Shown here one piece after another: positions 20,101 to 31,900 of a stretch of DNA of 64,000 bases. Source of the DNA: Chrysoperla carnea (taxonomy: Eukaryota; Arthropoda; Insecta; Neuroptera; Chrysopidae). How positions within the stretch are numbered: position 1 is the first letter of the stretch; every line of letters starts with the position of its first letter. A program made the position numbers and the translations under genes. The notes under the pieces were generated by a model. It did not search any database, was not told the DNA's origin, and saw only the letters and a list, made by a program, of their open reading frames with translations. Where the stretch lies: the NCBI RefSeq assembly GCF_905475395.1, contig NC_058337.1, positions 88,964,368 through 89,028,367 on the forward strand, read 5' to 3'.

Positions 20101-23100
20101 CAAAATACCTATTTGTTATAAAATCGAACTTGTTGTACAATACACTGTTATTTTTTTAATTGCATGCTGCCAACTTTAAACCAATTTACAAAGTAATTAT
20201 CATCGAATTTAATTTTAGGATCAACCATGGGAGTGAATGTTGGTGCACAAGATCTGAACTCCTCTTATTTTAATGCTATGCAAAGGTAAATTTGTATTAA
20301 AAAAATATATCGTTATATTCGAATCCTTTGATCTTTGTTTTTTGTTCGATATTTGAATGAATCCAATTGAAAAGGTCAAATATCTACTAATGAAATATAA
20401 TGATTTTAGTTCATTATATCTTATGACGCAACGAGCACTTAATCCATTACTTCATTCCGAATTGATATATCGATCAACTCAGAGTTATAAGCAGCTTAGA
20501 AGGAATGAAAACATTGTCAAGGGACTTACAAAACAAGTGAGTATTAAATTCGCTATTAAGCTACAATACTAATAGCTCAGAATAAACAACTACATTCCTA
20601 CAAATCATAATTCAGGTACGACACAATGGAGATCAAGAGAGCTTCAAGTACAAATAATTTAGTTTTATTGTAAAATATGCATTTTAAATTTTACTAAGTT
20701 TATGAAAAAATACTATTTGCGGTCTCCAGATACTATAAATATAAATCCAGATGATTCCGATTGGCTTATTCAATTAGGAGATTATATGCAAACTAGGGTA
20801 GAGGAAAGTAGCATACTCTTTGAGTAACAAAAAATGTCCTCCAAATAGCCTTATTTTGAATAAGGATTTTGAATAAGAAATATCTAAATTTCTTATTCAA
20901 AATTCGGTTTTATACTCTTGCCCTTATACACCTTCTTATTAAATTCCTCAAGTTGCATGTATTCAGCTATCGTGGGGTATTCATATGATTAATCCATATA
21001 GAAATACGAAACTCGACTTATTGATATTTTAAGGGTTTAGGGTTTAAGGGTAAACTTTTCATCAGGATAACAATATCGATGCAAACTTTTGTTAAAGTAA
21101 AACTGTCTATTTAAAGTTGTTAAAGTTTGACGTTTATGATTTTTTAGATTGTCCTTGAAAAGAAAAATGATAATAATGCGGTAAATAATAATTACAAGTT
21201 TACAAAATTTACTGACATCAAGAGAAATGAATATAAAAAACCATTATTGGAGTATTTGCTAGATTTTTCAAGAAGTAATTCAAGTTTCACAGAAAAACAA
21301 TTAGAAGTAGAAACTAATCTTGTAATCGTCGCTGTAAGTATACTCAAATCTAACCGTCTGTTACGAAATCACTCGTAGCTTTGTGTGTCTAAATTCCCAA
21401 AAAGTCTATGTCACTTGCTCTATTTTCATTGGACAATTAACGCCTGAAAAAAAAATTATTTTCGTGCTTTTAAAGACGGATGCGTGAGTTAAGCACAGTA
21501 AATACAATTTTAAACTTTAAAATTAATAATGAAATTGATTTGAAACTGGGCACAGCAATTTATTTTAAGCTATTATTTGTAAAAAAAATAGCAAAAGTTT
21601 AAACACCTGTTGCAGTGGACATACTTAACGGCAAGTTTTTTGTGCACTAAAAATTTTTTACTAATTTTTTTATTTTCCAACCACCACTTTTTAAAGATTT
21701 AAAGTAAATATTTTCTTAATTACGCAGATGTTTGAGTTATTTTTGAAATATCTATGTTTTGTCCAAAAAAAGATGGATAAACAAAAATCAGTTTACTGTT
21801 TTTACAGGCTTATGAAACAACAGCGAATGCTCTCAGTTACGTGATATTGAGTTTAGCAGCAAATAAAAATATACAGAATAAAGTTTATGAAGAAGTATTT
21901 AATGTTTTAAATGAATCAAAACGAGAGAAGATTGATTTCGATGATTTATCAAAGATGAAATACATGGAGATGGTTATTAAAGAGTCAATGCGATTACACG
22001 CTACGGCTCCTTTTATCGCGAGAAAAGTATCTCAAGATATTCACTTTGGTAAAATTTTTATTATTGGCATTATGATAACATATAGAATAGTTCATCAGTA
22101 AACTTTCTTTTTAAAGTGGTAATTATTTCGAGATATGAGAAAAAATGGCGCGTACGGTATACGAACCGATGTGTACCTATTGTATTGATGTTGGAAAACA
22201 TTGAAAATTTCTTAATTCATAAAAATTTAATGAAAATTTTTGGTTGAGTCACGAACTTTATGAATTTAACACCAACTTTAAACAGACACTAACTGATGAA
22301 CTCCATTATAGCTATTAATGTCAGATATAATTACTGTGTTTTAACAAACGCATACATTTTCGAAATCCACTCGTTTATATCCGACTCACTCAAATAAGCA
22401 TTGGTGTAGCTTAGGAGTAACAATGGATACCCTACAAAACTCCTTTCCCAGCTTGTTATGTATTGCAAGCGCGTAATATTTGATTTTAGTTTGACCCTTT
22501 GCAGGGTTTCATGAATGTAAAGAGTGAACAACACGCCAAGGCAGCTACTATCCCTAGACCTGAATTTACCATTCATATAGGTGGATTTATCAGTGATGTA
22601 GCTAAGAGTACTCTCGATCAAATTACCTTTTAAACAAACAAACAAATCAAAATTGGTTAATCTATTTAGGGGTACGATGACATAAGCAAACGTCTGTCTA
22701 TAGTATCGTAGCTCTTAAACGGATGAACCGATTTTGATTGTTTGTATGTTTGAAAGGTAATTTGATAAAGAGTTTTCTTAGCTATATTTTAAGAAAATGT
22801 ACTCTGCCGTTTGAAAATTCAATTAAATTTCATTTCTTTTTAGACAACTGTATAATTCCAAAAGGAGTTGATGTTATAATTTCTATTTTTGGGCTACATC
22901 GAAATCCAAATGTCTGGGAAAATCCTTTAAAGTTTGATCCGGAACGTTTTGCACACAAAAATATAAAAAATTGTCATCCTTATGCGTATATTCCTTTCAG
23001 TAGCGGTGCAAGAAATTGTATTGGTATGTATACAGATTAAAAGACATCTCTTAAGTTATTGCAAAGTGAATTTTTATTTTTATTTTCGTTAAGGTATGCG

Positions 23101-23266
23101 ATATGCTTGGATCTTCATGAAAACAGCATTAGCCACGCTACTAAGTAGATATGAATTCCATACGGATTTAAAATTAGACAAATTAAGGTTTGAATTCGAA
23201 GTGTCATTAAAATTAATTGGTGGGCATCAAGTACGAATCACACCTAGACAGAAATGTACAAAATAA
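17171..23266 (+). CDS. Cytochrome P450, CYP4 clan (gene 2 of tandem array), 9 exons, 520 aa
   Basis: Paralogue of the genes on either side. Exons: 17171-17369, 18702-18902, 18967-19155, 20219-20285, 20410-20536, 21148-21333, 21808-22048, 22844-23023, 23094-23266; the joined frame is open to TAA. Exons 2-5, 7 and 8 have exactly the lengths of gene 1 (201, 189, 67, 127, 241, 180). The N-terminus is 17 residues longer, with the anchor at about 14-32 and KIRGPRAYP behind it: the hinge Pro-Gly-Pro is Arg-Gly-Pro here. Helix C WKHNR 137-141; helix I A323-AYETT, with Ala where most P450s have Gly; ExxR E382-SM-R385; PERF 436-439; heme loop FSSGARNCIG 455-464, C462 the ligand. A second Met at residue 9 is an alternative start that leaves the anchor intact. 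Fully open, so probably functional; substrate unknown. Confidence 0.93.
17515..17620 (+). repeat. Dispersed repeat shared with intron 1 of the FAMeT-like gene
   Basis: TCCAAATTGGGCTAAATG ... ACGTAAGTTTAGTTAGTGCC ... AAGAATGTGTCTTTTGA is similar to two adjacent units at 41405-41570 (CTCCAAATTAAGCTAGATGG ... GTGTCAAGAAAGTACC). Degenerate; family unknown. Another shared piece (about 17845-17985) matches sequence upstream of P450 gene 1. Confidence 0.5.
18295..18659 (+). mobile_element. Short non-autonomous Helitron-like element in intron 1 of P450 gene 2
   Basis: The 5' end is TC (TCTATATGTATATAAAAG ... ACTGACTGACTGATATATCA) and the 3' end is CTAG after GCCCAGCGAAGCGGATGG. It sits exactly between a host A (18294) and T (18660), as expected for Helitron insertion. 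At 365 bp it encodes nothing. It ends 42 bp before the acceptor of exon 2, so the acceptor region directly abuts it. I do not see a strong 3' hairpin, so the class call is tentative. Confidence 0.55.
19401..19423 (+). repeat. ACTA microsatellite
   Basis: About five to six ACTA/AACT units in intron 3 of P450 gene 2. Confidence 0.9.
19716..19900 (-). mobile_element. Helitron-like 3' end, opposite strand
   Basis: On the - strand the sequence runs GGCAAACGTTTGCCGGGCCAG-like into CTAG followed by T (plus-strand CTAG at 19716-19719, flanked by A at 19715). GGCAAACGTTTGCC is a perfect palindrome that can form the subterminal hairpin expected of Helitrons. The 5' end was not found, so the right border given is a guess. 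Confidence 0.45.
20702..20827 (+). other. 41-codon protein-like frame in intron 5 of P450 gene 2
   Basis: An ATG-started frame reads MKKYYLRSPDT..., continues NPDDSDWLIQLGDYMQTRVE and stops at 20825-20827. A CAG precedes ATAC near 20728, so an exon-like acceptor is also possible. Composition is more protein-like than its surroundings, but I do not recognise it, and chance cannot be excluded at this length. Confidence 0.2.
22598..22786. repeat. Inverted repeat in intron 7 of P450 gene 2
   Basis: The left arm (GCTAAGAGTACTCTCGATCA ... AAACAAACAAATCAAAATTG) and the right arm (ACCGATTTTGATTGTTTG ... GGTAATTTGATAAAGAG ... CTTAGCTA) are reverse complements with few mismatches over about 65 bp. The palindrome explains why short frames on opposite strands encode the same start (MFVCLKGNLI). 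Confidence 0.8.
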
Positions 23267-23333
23267 TCCTTTTTTTAATCGAAAATCCTAGAGAGTTTAT
23301 TATTTTTAAGAAAAAATTTACACAGTTTGTACG

Positions 23334-23339
23334 AATAAA
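23334..23339 (+). terminator. Poly(A) signal of P450 gene 2
   Basis: AATAAA lies 67 bp after the stop codon of P450 gene 2, similar in spacing to that of gene 1. Confidence 0.5.
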
Positions 23340-23699
23340 CTTCTTTCGCAAATTTTTTGTTGGAACGTACAAGGAACTATTTAAATCAAAAGGAAATCTG
23401 ATGAATTACTTTAATTTAAATCAAAAAGTATTTTTAAATTTATCTTTTTTTATTTATTTGTAACTAATATAGATATTTTAATATTATGTGGTTTTTTATT
23501 TTTATTTTTTATGTTTTTTATTTTTTTTTTTAATTAGGTAATTAACGTTATTAAAATAAATATCAAAAATATAACAGAGGTAATATTTGTTAACAAATCA
23601 AGGTACCTATGAAATTATCAGCGGAAAGGTGGTAAAACACATATATGGTAACACAATGGGCTCTATAGCCTAAGTGTGTCCTTCGTGGACAGCCAATAT

Positions 23700-23718
23700 A
23701 ACCTAACCTAACCTAACT
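23700..23718 (+). repeat. Short interstitial telomere-like repeat
   Basis: AACCTAACCTAACCTAACT, about three and a half units of the arthropod telomere repeat (TTAGG on the other strand). Too short to mark a former chromosome end; it could also be the 3' tail of a SINE, since unusual GC-richer sequence (GCCTAAGTGTGTCCTTCG) precedes it. Confidence 0.6.
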
Positions 23719-25623
23719 ACCTTCAAATGAGGAATGGCTATTTATGATATTTTCCGGGTTCTGGAAGTGACATTTTCAAAACATCAGAAAAAAAAAGTAT
23801 ACTTTATACATATAAGCGTTTTCTCATGTAAACAGGAAAAATGAATATGTACTTTCAGTTGTCCAAAAAATCATAATTTTGGGAGGTAAATAGGAATTTT
23901 TAAATTTCAACGACGATCTTTGTAGCAAAATGTTTTTTGAGTGTAATAAATTTGATCACACTCATTTGTGTGCATTCAATTTGAGTGTGACAGATAATTT
24001 TGATGTACTAATTGGCTCGTATGTACTAATAGTGTACAAAGGCTTCGTATTTTGTATAAAAATATGAAACGGATCTTTGGGAGGATAAATTATTTTTATG
24101 GAAGGAAGCACATTTATATATTATATTTTTCCTGTAAGGTCAAGTTAATTTTATTAACCAGTACTTTATTTATTTCATATTAATTATGATAATTTTTTTG
24201 GCTATACTATGAATTTTATTGTAGTAAATTTGGTAATTACATTTTTTGTCTATAATAATGATCCAGTCGATATATATGATCCAGTCGTTTTGGCTATGGA
24301 GCCACAACTTAAGTATTTTCTAACTGTATTCCTGTTATTCTACCAACATTTCTTATGTAAATATAAAAAAAAATGATAATGAAACATTACGGTTAAGGTC
24401 AAAATCCGTTCAATATCACTTGCATCGATTTCATATGATAATACTTGCGAAACTGGTTTATTACCTACTATAAATTGTGATTAAATAATTTTTATTATAA
24501 TCAATACTGCTAATATTACTTACGTAGGTACTTAATATTAACAATATGAAAGTTTGTATGTATGTTACTCAAAACGATCGAACGGATTTAGATAAAATTT
24601 TGCACACTGATAGTTTATTACATGGACTAGCTAACACGATACTTTCCGATCCCGGAAAAATGTTCGATTAATTTTAAGAAAGAATAAAAGTTCCACACCA
24701 AAAAAATAAAATCCGTGAAATTGTGAACAAAATAGAGCATAAGTGAGGGACATTATCTTCTCCATTGTTAATTTTTTTTAAATACACAATTTAATTCCCA
24801 ATTCAGAAATTAATTTCTGGGATCCGGTTAGGGAGCAATTCAGAAATTAACTTCCGGTATCTCTACTTCCTTGGAAGTATCTACCTATATTGCTCAGAAA
24901 TTAAATAACACAATGTTTTCAGCATTTTATGCATGACCTGCTTATTGTACAATAAAATACAATGTTTTAATCATTGTAAAGTAGAAATCAGAGTCCTTTA
25001 CTATTTAAAAAAGTTATTAACACTATTGTAGGTACTCTTTTCACAGCATTCTGCATCATACTTTAAAGCGAACTCCAATTCATTTTTTATTATTTATTTA
25101 TTTATTTATTTTTTTTTTTTTTGGACACATGATATTATAAAAAATTAAGCTTTGATTTTTCAATTCATTTTTTTAGGTTTTGTTCAAAGAACTTCTAACC
25201 TACTGTATATAAGCAGAATATTAATTAGTAAAAACGTTATTAGACTTTAAAATCAGTAACAAATTTTATGCCAATCCTGTATTTTAAAATATTTCAAAGT
25301 TTATATTTTAAATTTTATAAATAATTAATAAAACATAAAATTAATTAATCAATGTATATCTAATTATTTTGATTTACAAAATAGTATCAAAAAAATAACA
25401 ATTTACCGTTTACCTTGAAATAAAATATTCTAGGTACATGTTCTTTTTATACACCATATCCACGGGCTACTAATTTTGATTTTTCCAAGCATCACTGATT
25501 TAGTCGCTACCCCGGTATCAAAGTTTATAAACAAATACCATCATAGAATATTATTCTTTTTTTCTTCAGTCTAAAATAAATACAAATGTATATACAAACA
25601 TTGAAGTTGAGGAATCTGTGTTA

Positions 25624-25819
25624 GTATATACAGTTTGGCAACCATCTCGTTAAGGATTTATAATAAATGAAATAAGAACTCTTAAGGACGTTCTTATGTA
25701 TAAAACAAAGAAAGGAAGAAAGGTATGTATTGCGTGTTGTTCTATTTCTTTGTTTTATACGTAAGATCGTCCATAAGAACTGTCTTTTCTTACTTCATAT
25801 ATTGCCAATCTGTATACCT
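25624..25819. repeat. 196-bp TIR element
   Basis: GTATATACAGTTTGGCAA ... GGACGTTCTTATGTATAAAA on the left is matched on the right by GTTTTATACGTAAGATCGTC ... ATTGCCAATCTGTATAC inverted. The arms cover nearly the whole element (about 80 bp each), so it is almost one long hairpin. Confidence 0.8.
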
Positions 25820-26090
25820 CCTTTTTAATAAACTGAAAGCATTAACAGTTGACAGTAACACTTGAAGAATTTTTTTTGTTTTTTTATTAATAAAATGCAG
25901 GTATTGAATTTTATGATTTTTCAATGATATTAATTTAGAAATAAATTCATATTTAATTATACTTTCATAAGACTGCAAAATTACTACTTACAATTTTAAA
26001 ATATGAAGTATATACCCTTGTAAGTACTTTCATTTAAACTACAAATGAAATTATAAAATTAGCAAGTAAAATTTAGAAAATTTAAAAAAA

Positions 26091-26612
26091 CAAGTGAAAA
26101 CAAATAATTGACTGAGTTAACTGTTGAAATACTATGTATAGACAGTGGTGATTACACTTTCACATTACACTTACATACATGTCACGCATACATAACTGAT
26201 ATTACCATATAATACAAACTATATAATTTGCGCCCTCGTGGATAAACAGTGGTGTTTACGAAAAAATGTTTCAAACAAACGTTGTTTATTTTTTTATAAG
26301 AGACATATTTTACGCTTAAACTTTTGTTCTATCTCTAACAGTTTATAAGAGAAGTTAACAGTTTACAAGACCCAACTGACCCATGTTGCTCATTTACAAA
26401 CTCGACCTCACTTTTTACGTCCTGAGCACGCTATAAAAATTTCAGGTTGATATCTCTTTTCGTTTTTGAGTTATCGTGTTGACAGACAGGCAGACGGACA
26501 GACAACCGGAAATGAACTAATAAGGTGATTTTATGAACACCTATATAAAAATTTTTTTCGTACCATCAATATTTTTAACTTAAGGTTACAAACTTGGGAT
26601 TAAACTTTCGGG
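26091..26612 (+). repeat. Dispersed repeat family, copy B
   Basis: Has the family 5' end (CAAGTGAAAACAAATAATTG, then ATACTATGTATAGACAGTGG), the TTGTTCTATCTCTAACAG block, GAGTTATCGTGTTGACAGAC and CAAACTTGGGATTAAACTT. The usual CATATATACATGGTATA end is missing: sequence switches near 26612 to another repeat (CAGGCACACATAGTAATCAA). Confidence 0.85.
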
Positions 26613-28381
26613 AACTACGATGCCACAGACAGATACACCAGGCACACATAGTAATCAAACTTATACGACCCCCTTTTTTGGCTCGGGGGTTAAAAAAGAT
26701 AAACGAGGATTGTCCCACAAAGCATTTTGAGCACCAAATCCTCGGGAAGCATTTTGGGATTTTGGGGGCTTTGTTTTATAGTAGCTGGGTCTTTGAGAAA
26801 TTCAAACCAGCTAGAAAAAAATTGTAACATTTTCTTATCTTTTATGTAAGCGCTATTCATGTTGTGTATATTTTCAACATTTACACTTGCATAATGATTA
26901 GCTCGCAAGAATGTCAAAGAGATAGGAACAAGGCTAAAAATGTACAGATAAAAATAATAATAAATGTACAGAGTGATTTTTTTAAAGTTGCTACCTTCAC
27001 ATTTTCAAAACGGAATGGAAAACCTGAATGCACAAAGACGCGTCTCCACTTACTAGGGGAAGAAAATACAGGATCTTTATTTTATGTGGGAACGTCTTTA
27101 TGTCTTTATGGTTAAACTGAGGTAAATTCGGTTCTTTTAACTACTGACATTTTTTAGCAAATTTTCTTAGTGTACCTAACTTTTTAACCATGAAATGAGG
27201 TGCCAAAAGTTGACGTCTTGGAAAAAAATTCAAACAAAAGGTTTTTTTGCGACAAAGAAAAAAGTTTGACCAAAAAAGTAATTCATTACTAGATTAGATT
27301 TCAAAATAAAGTACATGGTTTTAAGCCTCCCTAAAAAATAAATGGATAAGTGCCTTTGGTTTTTTTGATATGTTCCTTTTTCGAAATACGATGGTGGAAA
27401 CTTTTTAAAAAGTCCCCTATAAAAACAATATTCATGTTAAAATATTTGAGCATGAATTGTTTGTACATTTAAACATTTTTGAAAGTAATTAAAATTGAGT
27501 TAATTATACTTTATACAATACATACCATACAGTTCAACTACTATATAAAAAAATTACAGTTCAACTGTGCTAACTCTTATTCTATAATCAAATTGTTAAT
27601 TTATTTATTTATTAAATTCATTATTTTTTTAAAGGTAAACAACTAACTGAATGATTATAGATCCCATTCATCAATAGTAGAAAAAAGTGACTAATATTGG
27701 AATTTATTCAACAACAGGTATACGTAAATTGGGCACATCATTTATGTACCTACAAAGTACTAAATAGAGGAGTAGTACGCATTTCAAGTTCATAACAACT
27801 TAGGGAACTTTTCATTATTAATCTGACCTTAAGCAATAAGAAGTAGGGGATGGTAAAAAATTTGGTTTAAAACTTTGAAATAAAGAGCCAGCACGAGTAT
27901 CTAATGATAAACTTTCGCTAACCTGTCACAAATTGGCGACCACCTGAAGGGAGCCTTGACCGAGGTTAGATTGGTATTCCCATCTACTTGATTAAGAAAA
28001 AAGTCCTGTTAGTATGTTGGTATACCAAATTGTAGATCTTAAATATTAACATATAAGCTGAAGAGAAAAATTGTAAAAACTATTGAAGATAATTCTCGAT
28101 TTTCACTCTCTTCAAGTTCTCTAATGATTAATAAAGCTGTTTTCTATAAGACGAATCAAATAAGCAGCATTTAAAAAGGATACAAATGCCATTATTTTCA
28201 TAAATTTCTTGCTAACTTGCATATGTTTTATAGACCACATGTCCATGCTGAAATTGTTTGGGTGAAATGACCCACCAAGTTTAAGTACCATGGCGTCATT
28301 TTTTCGAGATACAGGTGAGTACAGGTGAAAAAATGGATGTCACACTCCTAAGAAACTCACCCCTGCACCAGCAAATATATA

Positions 28382-28590
28382 CAACGTTGCTGGATTCTAA
28401 CTCTGTATGAGTATTCAAAGCGAAATACATAAATGATGTACAGTAATAAATTCGGCAACTTCAGTACCGGAAGTTAAAAAAACTTATGGTCTCCCGTCAA
28501 TTTTCGAAGCCCTACGTATTTATTTCTGTACAGCATTTTTGTAATTCGCTTTCAAATACTTATGCAGAGTTAGTATAAAGCAACGCCAGA
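28382..28590. repeat. 209-bp TIR element upstream of P450 gene 3
   Basis: CAACGTTGCTGGATTCTAAC then TCTGTATGAGTATTCAAAGC and TGTACAGTAATAAAT on the left; ATTTATTTCTGTACAG, GCTTTCAAATACTTATGCAG and TATAAAGCAACGCCAG on the right, inverted. It lies 370 bp before the start codon of gene 3, within promoter distance. Confidence 0.75.
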
Positions 28591-28962
28591 ATTAGTATCC
28601 AGGGAATTAGTATAACGGTTTAGTATGTTGGGAAGTTATTCGTGTCGACCTCAAGGTTCGCACCAGTTCTACTCACGGCTTGTTTGTTTCTGTCTTTGAT
28701 TCCATATCCAATGCAAATTCTATGCCGGGAAAAGTATTTCAGACCTTATTATTGAAAGTCTCAACAATTTCTCTAGCGCTGGTACTAAATAACTAGTTTC
28801 CTTTAATTAAATGCAATTATTTGTTTGATTAACATTAGTGATCTACTTACACTTAAACTTAGAAATTTTTTCATTTTTATTTCAATTGTAAACAATTGTT
28901 CCAGTTCTGAAACTAAGCTAGTAACAGTTCTTATTAGCTAAATATAACTATCATTTAAGAAG

Positions 28963-31900
28963 ATGTTTGATAATTTCCTATTAATATTGCCTACAATATT
29001 TCTGTTCATATTTGGATATTTCTCAAACTATTTTCGCCAATGCTATTATACATGGAAATTACCGGGACCAAAAGGGTTACCTTTACTCGGGAACATGCTT
29101 GACCATATTGGAAGTATTGAAGGTATTTGATATTTACTATTATTTAAGAAAGATATTAAAAATAATTTTAAAGGATTTATTTTTTCGTAGAAATTACTGA
29201 CTACATGTTAAAAACTTCCAAACAATTTCCAAGTTTATATCGAGTTTGGCTAGGTCCATTACCATTAGTGAATATTTCTACAGCGGATGCAGCTCAAATT
29301 ATTTTAACAAGCCCACATTGTTTGGAGAAGTCCCCAATAATGGTAAAAGCTCTATATCCTGTCAGCGGTGATACAATTCTTATATCCAAAGGTAAACAAA
29401 TCAAAAAACCACCCAAATATTTATCTTAAATTAATAATCAAATTTTAGTTCCAAAATGGAAATATCACCGCAGTATTGTAATTAAAGGATTTACTCCAAC
29501 AATTTTAGAATATTATTTTGGAGTATTTGTTGAAAAAAGTAAAATCTTATCAAGAGTGTTGGAAAAAGAATTAGATAATACAAAATCATTTGATATTTTT
29601 GAGTATGTATCACGGGCCAGCATTGATACTATTTGTGGTAAGTAAATTTGTCTACAGATATTAAAATAGTTCGTTAACAACCCTCTCAAAAACGACTTTA
29701 CAATAAATTTTCTTTGAAAGCGAATTTTCAGCAAGAAGTTCAAACATATTACTTTGACGTCTTCAAATTAGGTACCTAATACTGGTTTGAAATTTAACGC
29801 TCATTTGTCCTTTAGTTGACTTAAAATTTTCTGTTTTATGACCACTTTTTTAACATTCATTGGGATTAAAGTTTCAGCAACCATAATTATCATTTTTTTG
29901 AAAATCGCAAAAAGATTATAAATGTACAATGTTAATGATAGTTTAAGTCATTCTGAAAAAAAGTTCCCATGGTCACAAGTCATGACAAGATTTAAAGTTA
30001 TCGCTAAATTAAAATTGGAAAATGTACTCATTTATATAAAAAAAAATTATTGTAATTTAATTGTCAAAAATCATGTAAGTACACTTATATATGTAGCTGA
30101 AAATATTGATATTAATAATTCATATTATTGATCCACTGAACATTTAACACTGCTTCTTCTTTAAACGTAACATATTCTTCAGGAGAACAAGAATTAAAAA
30201 ACAACACCCTTACATTAAAAAAACACACGTATGCATATAGTTATACATATCTGTATATGTATTTGCCTATACACTCATAAGCACATATTATACAAATAAG
30301 TACATTTTTAAACTTTAATTTCATGACTTTAGAATGGCTTAAACTATCATTTGCCAAAATTTGAAAAAGTTTGACCAAAATGCAGATTACATATAATTTG
30401 TGCGAGGTCTAAAAGACCTTGTTAGAAATTACTTCCTAGATAAATAAATAAGAAAATTTTCGAAATATTCGTATTCATGCAGTACTGAATTTATAAGCCG
30501 CTTAAATCAAAATTTCGGTTTAAAATTCCAATTTTATTTCCAGGCTCAGCCATGGGTGTTAATATTAATGCCCAAGAAAGTGAATCTGATTATTTTAATG
30601 CTGTTCGCAAGTAAGTAGTGGAGAGAAATAACTGAAATTAAGTTCCAACTTATTGCTTTTAATGATTTAAAATATTTTGATAATTTTAAGAAAAAAAATC
30701 GTGAAAATATGTGCTAGTTTTGATATTGACGTACATTTTTAACAGTTTGTGACCGTTTTCTATTTCTCTCAATTATACTGTCCATTACCGTTTAGGAAGT
30801 GTAGAATTTCTTCAACTTCTAAGTCTCAAAACAAAGTGAAAACAAAATTTAAAAAACCCCCGGCAAATTTTTCGAGTACGGAACCCTAAACTCGCACTTG
30901 AAATATAACTAAGAGACAGTCTCCAGGTAGACATACAGACAGACACACACACATAGCGGTCAAACTTATATCACCTCATCTTTTAGTTTGGGGGTTAAAA
31001 ATCGCTATTTTAGAATAAATTAAGAAATTTTTTTAACATAAAATTTAATTCTAAAGATTATTTACTTATTAGACCGTGGGACACCACAGGTTTTTTTAAA
31101 TGATAAATACATACTTGAAGAGAGTGTTCTTAGCTATGTTTCTCAAATGCAAGTTTAGGATTTCGTACCCGAAATAACTAAAAAAGAGCCGATGATCTTC
31201 AAAATAACTTCTTTGGAGAGATCTATGTGGAAAAAGAAAATTTAATGGGAGGTGTTCATAACTGTGTTTCAAGCTTGAGTTTAGGGTTCCTTACCCGAAA
31301 AATTTGTCGAAGGTTTTTTAAATTTTTTAAATTTCACTTGTACTTGAAAATCGAATACAAGCTTCAAAAGTTTCAGTGATCATGATCTGCACTCGAGTGC
31401 CGTCCATCTTTAGCTTGTCACTCTATCATTATTCAAATTTCAAAATTTATTTTCAGTTCATTTCATATTATGTTTGATCGAATTTTCCATATATGGAAAT
31501 ACCCAGATTGGTTATTCAAATTAACGAAAAATTATACCAAATTGAAAGAAAACCAACAAATTTGTTTGGAATTAACAAGTAAGGTTTGTTATTCATAATA
31601 ATTTAAAAGATGTTTAAAAATTAAATTTTACGAAAAATCGAATGTTTAGGTCATCAATGAAAAACGCAAAAATAATGAGAAGATGCATGAGGAAAGTGAA
31701 GCAATCGAAAGAAATCCCTTCAAAAAACCATTATTAGAATTTTTATTTGACATGACGGAAAAAATTCCTGAATTTACTGATGAACAATTGCAGAATGAAG
31801 TTCATCTCGTAATATTAGCAGTATGTACTAACTTCAGCAAAATTTTCTATAGATTTTTGATTGAAATGAATCTGAAAAATTAGCTAAATTATTCAATCCT

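Larger units (their letters stand above)
23267..28962. other. Intergenic stretch between P450 genes 2 and 3
   Basis: No gene recognised. It holds a telomere-like CCTAA run (23700-23718), an inverted-repeat element (25624-25819), copy B of the dispersed family (26091-26612) followed by a repeat tail (GGCTCGGGGGTTAAAAAA near 26680), and another TIR element (28382-28590) about 370 bp before P450 gene 3. A (TTTA)n/T-rich run lies near 25085-25122. The frames at 26594-27115 overlap repeat sequence. Confidence 0.6.

Noticed and set aside
22331-22645. - strand frame starting MFVCLKGNLI, and its + strand twin at 22738-23040
   Set aside because: Both starts come from the two arms of one palindrome; the + strand frame then runs into real exon 8 of P450 gene 2.
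26594-27115. Overlapping short frames on both strands
   Set aside because: They begin in the repeat tail after copy B and show no domain or splice context.
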